64,000 nt of DNA, from NCBI GenBank assembly GCA_034406715.1, contig CP137876.1, positions 164,001-228,000 of the forward strand. Reading direction: 5' to 3'. Both the position numbers and the translations under genes were made by a program. Within the stretch, counting starts at the first letter, position 1. Each line of letters begins with the position of its first letter. This document shows positions 56,051 through 64,000 of this stretch, piece after piece. Origin of the DNA: Rhodotorula mucilaginosa. Taxonomy: Eukaryota > Basidiomycota > Microbotryomycetes > Sporidiobolales > Sporidiobolaceae. Below the pieces are notes generated by a model that was not told where the DNA came from, did no database searches, and worked only from the letters and a program-made list of their open reading frames with translations.

Positions 56051-57953
56051 TCATGCCCACCGGCCGAGGAGCGCCATCAAGCCTGCACCCGTAAAGACAC
56101 TCATGACCGCATAAGTCACCTCTCCGTTCGAAGCGTCGGCCACTGCGATCCGAGGAAGGAGGAAATGTCAGTCGGGAGGAAAAGCGATTTCGCGGCGTCG
56201 TTGCAGCCGGGAAGGGAGGATTGGGACGTACTCTGTCGATCAAAGACAAAATCGTGGGCGAGGCACTCGACGAGACCTGCCCACAACAAGATGCCGGCCG
56301 AAGTGGCGTCAAGGACGCCGCTGACGATGCTCGCCGCAGTCGAGTCCGGGTTGTACCTGCGAGGTCGAGGTCGATGTACAGTCAGCTCGGATCCTGCTTC
56401 TTTCAGTAGTCATGAGAAGAACCCACGTTTCTCGGATGCCGAGTCCAACTGCGATGCCTAGCGGCGTGGTGCAGCTGTAGATCACGCCGGCGACGAAAGG
56501 GACTGTTTCCGGAGCACGCAAAAGGTCAGCTCTCCTCTCCGGCCACGACATAGACCAGGCGACCTCACTCACCGAAATTGTACTTGCGCGGGAGTCGCAG
56601 CATCGATAGCCGACTCCCGAGACCGACGCCTTCGAACGTTTGGTGAAAAGTCAAGACGGCGAGGAGCGGACCGATGTTGTCGGTGACGGCGAGCGTGAGA
56701 CCGATCACGAAGGACTACACAGTTAAGCGAGCGTCAGTTCACACACAAAGGCTGTGTCTGGTGCTCGAGCGAGTGCGGCTTACGTGAAAGATGACACCAA
56801 ACTCGAGAATCGCGACGCCGATGCACTGTGCCACCGCACTGTCGTGGAGGTAGTCGTCCTCCTCATCGCTCACATCATGGTGCGAATGTGCGTGTCCGTG
56901 TACATGCCCCTCATGCCCCGCCTCGATGTCCTTCTTTGCCCCGTCACCAGCCGCTTCAAGGTCGGACCCGATCGCCGTCTCCTCCTCCTCCTCTTGCTCG
57001 ACGGTCCGGATCGTCACGATCGATTTCACGGGCGCGATTGCTGCCCCTTCTTCCGCAAGCGCAGTCGTGACAGCTTTAGCGGGAGGATGGGATCCATGAC
57101 CCGTATGACCGACCTCGTTCCCGCGCGAGTGGTGCGGGTCGTGATGCCGCAACCCGCGCTTCTTGAGGAAACTGGCGCCGGCTCGGGTCGCGACTAGTTC
57201 GACGAGGAAGATGCCAAAGACGGAAGCCATGGCGATGGCGGGAGCCCAGTCGTATTCCTTCCAGGCTCCGCCGAGACAGGGTGAAGACAAGGCGTCGAAA
57301 GCGGGCGCGAGGAGCTGCGGACAACTGCAGAGTCAGTTCCGCACCCGGCGGGAAGCGCGCACATATGCCCGGGCGAAGGTGACCCACGTGTATGAACGCT
57401 GTTGCAACGATGATGCCGCTGCCGAACCATTTCATGCCGTTGAAAGCCCATTCCGGCACCCGCAACCTGCTTCTTCGCGAGATGATCTGGCGACATCCCA
57501 ACCTCATGGGTCAGTTCTTGCGCGTGCTATGCGGATATGGAGGATCCGCGACTCACCGGAAAGAGGGTTCCTGCTGCGCTTGTACACTGCGACGGACCCC
57601 AAAAGTCAGCATCTCGCGACGAGAACGGAATCCCAGTGTCGGCCGAAATCGTTGATCTGCAGTAGCTTCTGACGCACAAGGATGATAAAGATTCTGCAGG
57701 CGTAAAGTCAAGGCGTCAGCGGCCTATTGCCAGAGTGCTCCCGAGAAGCAAGGGGAGAGAGGAGACTGACCCTCCGACTCGGAGACCGATCTGACCATTG
57801 TAGGGCGATGATCCCGAACAAGACTCGTCCGACTGAACAATCTCAGCAGGAACGGGAGAACATGTGGGTCAGCTGTGTCAGTTGTCCGACTGCACTGAGA
57901 GCACGCCGAAGCCTCGACAGGGAGCTCATGAGAGCGGACGAGATACGCACCAT
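56051..57953 (-). CDS. ZIP-family zinc/iron transporter
   Basis: A multi-exon gene stopping at 56051. My best model places the start at 57953-57951, where ATG is immediately followed by GTGCGT; the next exon begins near 57832 with SDESCSGSSPYNGQIGLRVG. Then come IFIILCTSAAGTLFP, the block ending VPEWAFNGMKWFGS, GIIVATAFIH, WAPAIAMASVFGIFLVELVA, and a cytosolic loop rich in His (GHEGHVHGHAHSHHD and HHDPHHSRGNEVGHTGHG). FGVIFHSFVIGLTLAV and TFHQTFEGVGLGSRL hold the metal-site His and Glu of helices 4 and 5. Three more helices end with VFTGAGLMALLGRW. This is the Zrt1/Zrt2 layout: uptake of zinc across the plasma membrane, with the His loop as sensor. The N-terminal exon is the least sure part. 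Confidence 0.88.
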
Positions 57954-58476
57954 TGCTTGGATCCACGCAAGAACTCCGGAACGATTCCCTCTCTAGCTGA
58001 CTGTGCTGCTCCTTCCTTGGATTCGCCGTTCGTAGCTGGTTCTATAGAGTGAAGATGGAGGGGCTCGCATCATCTTCGGCCGCTTTGGGAGCGAGCACGC
58101 GGAACGATTCCCTCCTTGACCTGTGCGGTCCTCATTCTCCCGTTTTCCGCAGGTTACGTCGCGCGCGCGCGCGCGGGCTCTTCCAAATCGTACTTGACTG
58201 CGTCGGAGCTGATACGGCCGCGCGCTTTTTGCAAATTGTTACAGAGAGAAGTCAATTGCAGAATGAAGGGCAACGAACGACAAAGAGTGACATGCGCGAG
58301 GCGACAACGTGATAAGGGGGCGTGAGGACAAGGGGATCGAGGGCGATACACGATGCAAAAAGTGATCGATGCCGGCGAGCAGGTCGACCGGAGGCGGAAC
58401 GGGGGGACGGCCGAGCGGACAGCTCGTCCCTCTCTTGGGATGGGGATGCAGTGTCTGTGGTCCTTCCGGGACCGGC
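57954..58476. other. Intergenic, 523 nt
   Basis: Promoter side of the ZIP gene and 3' flank of MOB2. Contains a short alternating GC run near 58158-58174. Nothing else recognised. Confidence 0.4.
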
Positions 58477-59754
58477 TCAGGCCTCGAGGACGTCGAGCGA
58501 GCGCCAGGCCTGCAGTTCAAGCGACCCACGTCGACCATCAGGGAACCGTTCTTCGGAGGAATCACAAGAGACCAGAGCAAACTCACGTCCATCAAGTCCC
58601 CGATCACAAAGGGCCAGCCCTCCTTGGGCGCGCGGCACTCTTTCGGTTCGAGCAAGTCAAACTCGCGACCGAACGTGAGGAAGTGCGCAAACAGGCTGTT
58701 GAGGTGCCCCTCCATGCTCAGGTGCAAGTAGACCTCGTAGTGCGCGTGGTACAGGTGCGCAAAGATCCGGAGCAGTTGGGTGTAGATGTGGCGCGCGACC
58801 GAGGGGAAATTGGGCGAAAACTCGCGGCCGGCCTTGGTCGGGAAGACGGCTTCGTCCTTGATCAGGCCTTCGACCCAGGTCAGGACGTAGTCGATGTACT
58901 GCGGGGCGGGCAGCTTGACTCGTTTTCGGCTCGCGTCGATCCAGGTGTAGTCCATGCTGCGGGCCGCGCGCGCGTGTGTGTCAAGAATCGGTCGACGTGA
59001 GTGCCACTGCGGCGGAAAGAGTCTTCCCGGAGGAGCGGGTGCTTACCCAGGCCCTGCCGACATGGTCGGGTTGCTCTCGACGGTGCAGAATTCGGTAACG
59101 ACCGAGTAGTACAGGTTCAGGTTGTTGAAGAGGTCGACCACTTTGACAGCCAGACGTGCGAAAGAGTCAGCGAGGGCCCGCATGATCCGCATATCGGTGC
59201 GCACTAGAGCGAGCAATGTGTACTCACGGTTGACTGCGACCCATTCGTTGACATCGACGTCTGGGGGAAAGGGGCGCCCGTCTGCAATTAGCCAGGCAGT
59301 TCCCTCGGAGGGACGTAAAGGCAAACGTGCCGACATACATTTGGGCAAGGCGACGATGGTTTTAAAGTTTCCTTTGACGAGGGCGGCTTTGACGAACGGC
59401 AAGCAGAGGTATAGCCGTTCGGTCTGTTGCTGTCCCTTTGTCGGCTGCTGGCCGTTGCCGCTCCCACTCCGGGGTAAAGGCGCGTTTGAGTACCCCTGCC
59501 CAGGTGGCGGTTGTTGCTGCTGCTGCTGCTGTTGGTGTTGTTGGTAGTGTTGGTGCTGGTGCTGTGGTTGAGCGGGTGCTGACCCGGTCGATGAAGGGGG
59601 CGCGGGTGGTCGAGACGGGCTGCGGCTGCTGTTGTTCGTTCGGCCGCCGATGCCCATGGATGAGAGGAACGAGGACCTGCATGGCACGTATCTGTCAGCC
59701 TGTTGCAGCAACCACGGGTTCGAGGACAGGGCACGCGAGCGAGCCAGCGTACAT
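58477..59754 (-). CDS. MOB2: Mob2, NDR-kinase coactivator
   Basis: Multi-exon gene from 59754 to 58477. The initiator codon is split: AT at 59754-59753, then an intron, then G at 59676, giving MSSFLSSMGIGGRTNNSS. A Gln/His/Pro-rich stretch of about 70 residues precedes the Mob domain: VKGNFKTIVALPKYVDVNEW, FNNLNLYYSVVTEFCTVESN, AGPGMDYTWIDASRKRVKLP, PQYIDYVLTWVEGLIKDEA, REFSPNFPSVARHIYTQLLR, FAHLYHAHY, GHLNSLFAHFLTFGREFDLL. The end is LMDAWRSLDVLEA. Asn instead of the second Cys in CTVESN and the W-R tail are normal in fungal Mob2. Mob2 binds and activates the Cbk1/Orb6 kinase in polarity and cell separation. It diverges from the cyclodeaminase-family gene over 230 nt. Confidence 0.93.
59520..59585 (-). 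repeat. CAG/CAA-rich tract coding Gln/His run in Mob2
   Basis: An imperfect trinucleotide tract that codes the QHQHQHYQQHQQQQQQQQ stretch in the N-terminal region of Mob2. Such tracts commonly vary in length between strains. Confidence 0.75.
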
Positions 59755-59984
59755 GGTGGTCCGTTGCGAGAGAGGGACGACGAGGGGCGAGTGTTTCGGG
59801 TGAACGGGGCGGGGCGGGAATCTGAGCGAAGGAGAGCGAGCACGTAGCGCGTAGCCTCGGCCTTGTCACTGCCGCAGTAGCCGTAGCTGCTGCAATGGGA
59901 GAAATCCAAGAGGGAGAACGCGCCGCGACGCACAAAGACAGCGCCCTCGAGGGCTCTCACCAGCTATAGACGGACTCTAGAGGG

Positions 59985-61598
59985 ATGTCTGTACGCGTCG
60001 TGTCTGCTCAGGATGTCGAAGCAGTCACGCGATCCCTGCCTGCTCCAGCGCTCGTTCGTCTCCTTGCTCTCTCCTAATAGTGCTTCATTCCGTCGCGCTG
60101 CCCCACATGAGGCTACACTCGCCCACCCTCGACGGGGACACGCTGCTGACGATGCAACAGTATGAACGTCTCTAGCTCGACATGATGGCAAAGACCCTCG
60201 CCGCCATCTCGGCTCACAATCAACAACCAGCCGACCAAGCCGGCGTACCTCCGATCCAAAACCCGCTCGTGCGTACAGCATCGGGGCGCCAATCCTTCGT
60301 CGCCTGGCTGAGCAGAACGCATGTCAATGCCTGCAGCGCATCGCAACCGAAACCGCCTTCCACAAGACCCTCTACATGCCATCCCGCTTGACCACTTCCG
60401 AGGTGAGCGGCCCATTCCCACTGTAGACCTCGGCGAGCTGACCTTTCGACTCGCTCGCAAACAGGGAGGCGCAACCGCAGTCAAAGTGGTCGCAGTGCCC
60501 AAGCCGGACTGTCCCGTTCCAGGCTTGCCGGGGACCACCTTGCTCATGGACGAAGAAACGGGTTGCGTTCGCGCCGTCGTCAACTCGGCCGAGCTGACAG
60601 GGATCCGGACAGCGTACGACGCTTTGTCTTTGTTGTGCTATGCCACTGTCAGTTGCGCTGATACCGACGCCATCATCTCCTGACAGGACTGCGTCCGCCC
60701 TCGCCACCAAACTCTTCGCCGATCCGACCTCGCAGGTTCTCGTCGTTTTCGGATCAGGAGTCCAGGCATACCATCATGCTCGTACGCTCGCCTCGTCTTC
60801 TCCAAAGGGAAATGAACTTTCGGCTGCTGATGTTCTCTCGCGCAGGCTTGATCCTCGAGCTTTTCCCGTCCATCACCAAACTCAAGCTCGTCGTGCGAAA
60901 TCGCAGCGAGCGCGCCAGTAAGCTAGCGGAGGGAATCGCCACACTCTTCCCGAGGGTCGCAATCACGCTCGAGACTTCCGAAGAAGAGGCGGTGGCGGCG
61001 GCAGTCCAGACGGCCGACATCATCTGCACGTACGTCTCCCTTGCCACCTCCTTTTCGCTCAGCAGCCTTCGGAAACCTTCCTGATGAATCAGTGACTGTT
61101 CAGCTGCGTGCCATCGACGACACCGCTCTTCAAAGCTGGAAGTATCAAGCCCGGCACGCACATCAATGCGAGTAAGTCCCTGTCGCCCGAAAACAACACC
61201 GTCTCGCCCAGCAGCGACTGAACCCCAATCTCGAGAGAGCAGTCGGCTCGTACTCCCCCTCCATGTTTGAATTCCCGCCCGACTTGATCTCGACCTCATC
61301 GCCGTCATCATCTCCGGCACGGATCCCGCACGTCCTCGTTGACTCGCGCTCGGCCTGTCTCGCCGAATCGGGAGAACTCATCGCGGCCCACATGACGGGC
61401 GACCGGCTCGTCGAACTCGGCGAGTTGTTCGACCCGGCGACGGGCAGCGTCCTGGGCGTCGATGCGCTTGCGAAGCTGCGCCAGAACGGGGTCAGTCTCT
61501 TCAAGTGTGTCGGCATCGGCGGGATGGACGTCGCGATTACGCGACTCGTGGTCGACGAGGCAGAGAAGCGCGGCCTCGGTTCCGTCGTGCCATTCTAG
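59985..61598 (+). CDS. Ornithine cyclodeaminase / mu-crystallin family protein
   Basis: Eight exons (59985-60053, 60176-60268, 60337-60402, 60465-60613, 60687-60781, 60846-61029, 61104-61171, 61243-61598) give 359 residues. Family landmarks in order: MSVRVVSAQDVEAVTRSL, AGVPPIQNPLRIATETAFHK, TLYMPSRL, GATAVKVVAVPKP, NSAELTGIRTATASALATKL, the NAD(P)-binding VLVVFGSGVQAYHHAR, KLKLVVRNRSERA, TADIICTCVPSTTPLF, and GTHINAIGSYSPSM. The dinucleotide fold is GxGxxA rather than strict GxGxxG. Members catalyse ornithine to proline, reduce ketimines or dehydrogenate amino acids, so the exact reaction is open. Every intron was placed by phase and homology, and the coding length is a clean multiple of three. 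No targeting signal is seen. Confidence 0.9.
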
Positions 61599-61844
61599 GA
61601 ACGGACAGATATACAGATAGATTGGCAGTAGATTGACGAAGTTTACGATAGCAATCTATTTTAGAAGAAGGTGACGAAAACAAGCCGCGGCACGGAGAAT
61701 CCAGAATTATAGGCCTACAACACAAATGGACCACACAACCAACCGAGGCAGAATTCTATGCAAAAGACATACGAGGGGAAGCGAGGGTGACAAGTCAAAA
61801 GTAACGAGAAGGATGCGGGAGAAGAGAGGAGAGAAGGAAGCGGA

Positions 61845-64000
61845 TCAGACGAATTCGTCCGAGCCTTGCTGGCCCTGCTGCGCCGCCCGGGCAGCCGCGT
61901 TCGGGTAAGGCGCGCCTGCGCCGACGCGATCCTTGCGTCCGGTCACCGTCGACGAGGGTCCCGGCTCGGGTCCTCCGCCGGCAGCGCTGTTGCGCCTCGA
62001 TCGACCCGACTTCTTCGTGTTCGGGTCTTTCGGACCCCGGGTCCGGTTCCGCTTCTTGATGACGCCCGTGTTCAGTTTCGCAGGCCGGTCGACCCCGTGT
62101 AAGTTGCGGAAGAGGCCGCACGCGTTGCAGAGCGGGTTGCCGTCGGCGCCGCGACGCCACAGCGGCGTGTTTTCGGTTTGGCAGTTGATGCATCGGAGCG
62201 GTTCGCCGTTCGGAGCGAGCTTCTTGAGCGCCGCTTTGCCCTGCGCAGTCGTCGAAGATCCGTCGCCGTCGCCGCCGTCTTCCGGACTGACGCCGCCCGA
62301 CTCGCCGCCGTTGACAAAGATCGACTCGGGCTCGAGACTAGCAGGTACAGCTTCGGGATCGAGCGGCTGACCTTCTTTGATCGTCCCGGGCAACGAGATC
62401 GTGTTCGAACGCGAGTGGGGCCGGCTGGCCGTGTTGGTCGTCTTGACCTTGTTGGCCAGGTTCGGCAAGCTGCTCGCGCTGGCAGATCGGGCACCAGTCG
62501 GGCGCTTGGCCTTCGTCGGCGGCTTCTTGTGGCCGTCTTCGTCGAGCGGGGAGATGGCGCCAGTCGCCGACGAGTCGAGCGAGTGAGAACTGATACCCCA
62601 GGAGGACGGCTCGCTGCTGAGCGACGACGGTGCGATGCTGCGGTTCAGGAGCTGGGAAGGGTCGACGCCGGCAGGGGCCGACCCGAACGTCTCGAACTGA
62701 TTCGGACTGAGGTAAGGGGCGGCCTGATACGGCGAGTTGAAGTAGTCGTACAAGGAGTGGGCGGTGTCGGGGTGCGAGCCGTACAGCGAGCCGTCCGGAC
62801 TGCCGACGAGTGCCGACGGCGGCGCAGATCCGCTCAGGAAAGCGGGCAAGCCATTGTCCACGAAGGGTGTCGAGGGTTGCGACGGTTGCGGCGAGACCTG
62901 TTGTGGGCGCGCCAAGCTGATCCCGGAGGCGGAGGCCGATGGAGACGTTCCATTCGCAGCGGCGGCTGCAGCGGACGCAGCGGCGCCGAACGAGAACGGC
63001 CGTGCCGCTTGCGCAAGAGTGGTCGCGTTGGTGTACGGACTCGGTGCAGCGGCGGAGGCTCGTCGGGAGGAAGATGCCGAGGAGCCCTTGGCCGAACTCG
63101 AAGAAGCCTTGCGACCCTACGACGATGAAATCTCGTGTCAGCAGTCGCGCGATTGTGCAAGTAGCCTCGAGAAGGAACTCGAGAAGGAACTGACCGAGAT
63201 GAACTGCTGCAGATGCTGCTGGGCAGAGCTTTTGCTGCTCGACGTGCTCAGGGTTCGCTCTCGCTTCTCGGCCACCGGTGGCGGAGGCGGCGCCGTGGTT
63301 GCAGGGGAAGCCGGCGACTTCGACGTCGGCTCAGACGTAGGATGGGCAGTCGGCGACGGCGTCGAGAGCTGGTGAAGGCTGATGAGCTGGTTGAGAGTGT
63401 TCTCGATCGCGGCCAAGTTCGGGTCCGGACCCGCACCGTCGGGACTCGGCGCCGTGCTGGGGAAGGCGAATGCTTGCGGCGTGTTTGCCGAAGTGGACGA
63501 GCTCGCTCCCGAAGTCCCTGCAACCAAGCCCTGTGGAGAGGGCAGCTCCAACAAGTTGTGGCTGTCGAAGCGCGCGGCTGCCGAGCCGAAAAGCGCGGCC
63601 TGATCTTGGGGCGACAACCCGAGCGAAGTTGCGAGCTCGACGAGCGCCGCAGAGTTGGCGTCTTGTGCTGCGACGGCGTCGTCGTTGACACCATTGATCG
63701 TGATGGCATCTTGCGTCGCCGTCAAGTGCGAATCGAGCGGACTGCCGTCCTGTTCGAGGATGGGAGAAGGGAGGGACGAATCGTTGAAGAAGCGCGAAAA
63801 GTTGGCGACGGCGTTTGTCGAGTCGATCGCCGGGGGCGCTGCCGAGACACGGAAATCAGGTGCGCGAGAGCGAGATCGCGACTGCCCACGCCAGTCCATC
63901 ATGTCGGGGGCACGCGAACGTGACCGGGACTTCGAAAGAGCGCGCCAATCCATGACATCGCTGTGGGAAGATCAAACGAGTCAGTGGACTGTGGGAGAAC
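61845..64000 (-). CDS. AreA-like GATA zinc-finger transcription factor, 5' end outside window
   Basis: Stops at 61845. Two exons lie in the window, 63961 down to about 63184 and about 63117 to 61845. The first begins at an acceptor (CCCACAG), so the start lies beyond the right edge. The N-terminal part has a doubled MDWR...SRSRSRAPD motif, then a long Ser/Pro/Ala-rich region. The single finger is [15 protein letters not shown]...CNACG (C-x2-C-x17-C-x2-C), followed by [11 protein letters not shown] and TGVIKKRNR. That tail is the mark of AreA/NIT2-type nitrogen regulators, as opposed to SREA or blue-light types. Arg-Asn replaces the usual aromatic-Lys pair in the tail of the finger. The C-terminus is short and basic. 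A role in nitrogen catabolite control is inferred. Confidence 0.88.

Noticed and set aside
58980-59110. Loss of a zinc-binding Cys in the Mob protein (CTVESN)
   Set aside because: Asn at this place is usual in fungal Mob2, as opposed to Mob1, and the rest of the Mob2 signature is intact.

Overview
The window looks like nuclear DNA of a basidiomycete yeast of the Pucciniomycotina, most likely the red-yeast group Microbotryomycetes (Rhodotorula / Rhodosporidium / Sporobolomyces-like). The grounds are high GC, very many short introns of about 50-120 nt with GTRNGT-like donors and CTRAY branch points, intron-containing tRNAs, and the gene families present. This placement is inference; no rDNA or marker gene is in the window.

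I rebuilt gene models by hand from homology and reading-frame continuity. 28 protein genes and two tRNA genes are called. 1-8.5 kb: the end of one GH16 glucanase, a second complete GH16 enzyme, a ten-exon gamma-glutamyltransferase and a Dal5/Tna1-type transporter. 8.9-14.8 kb: two paralogous genes of an unrecognised family in inverted orientation (C-x11-C-x15-C-x6-C-x2-H-x-H finger plus a SAM-like tail), flanking a seven-helix membrane protein. 15-24.8 kb: Spo12-like, F-box/acidic, Rheb, a TenA-fold protein, tRNA-His and a Zn2Cys6 factor. 24.9-29.1 kb: a second Dal5-type transporter, an alkyltransferase-like DNA repair protein and tRNA-Phe. 29.9-44.9 kb, all on +: an MHYT-domain membrane protein, Nit2 amidase, Rrp9/U3-55K, a 15-exon PARP fused to a UBE2Q-type E2, and an SGNH-like type II membrane protein. 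45-64 kb: flavocytochrome b2, SmF, NC2-beta, a Mak32-like PfkB kinase, a chromodomain protein, a ZIP transporter, Mob2, an ornithine-cyclodeaminase-family enzyme and an AreA-like GATA factor that runs off the right edge.

The window is mostly housekeeping, with no operon-like logic. A loose nitrogen theme links the two Dal5-type transporters, gamma-glutamyltransferase, Nit2, the cyclodeaminase-family enzyme and the GATA factor. GATA-core motifs cluster upstream of one transporter.

The most unusual content is the inverted paralogue pair, the PARP-E2 fusion, and intron oddities: four GC-AG introns, micro-exons of 5, 13 and 15 nt, start codons split from or ending at the first exon, and a 43-C tract inside an intron. 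I saw no transposon, virus-like element, CRISPR array or rRNA gene.
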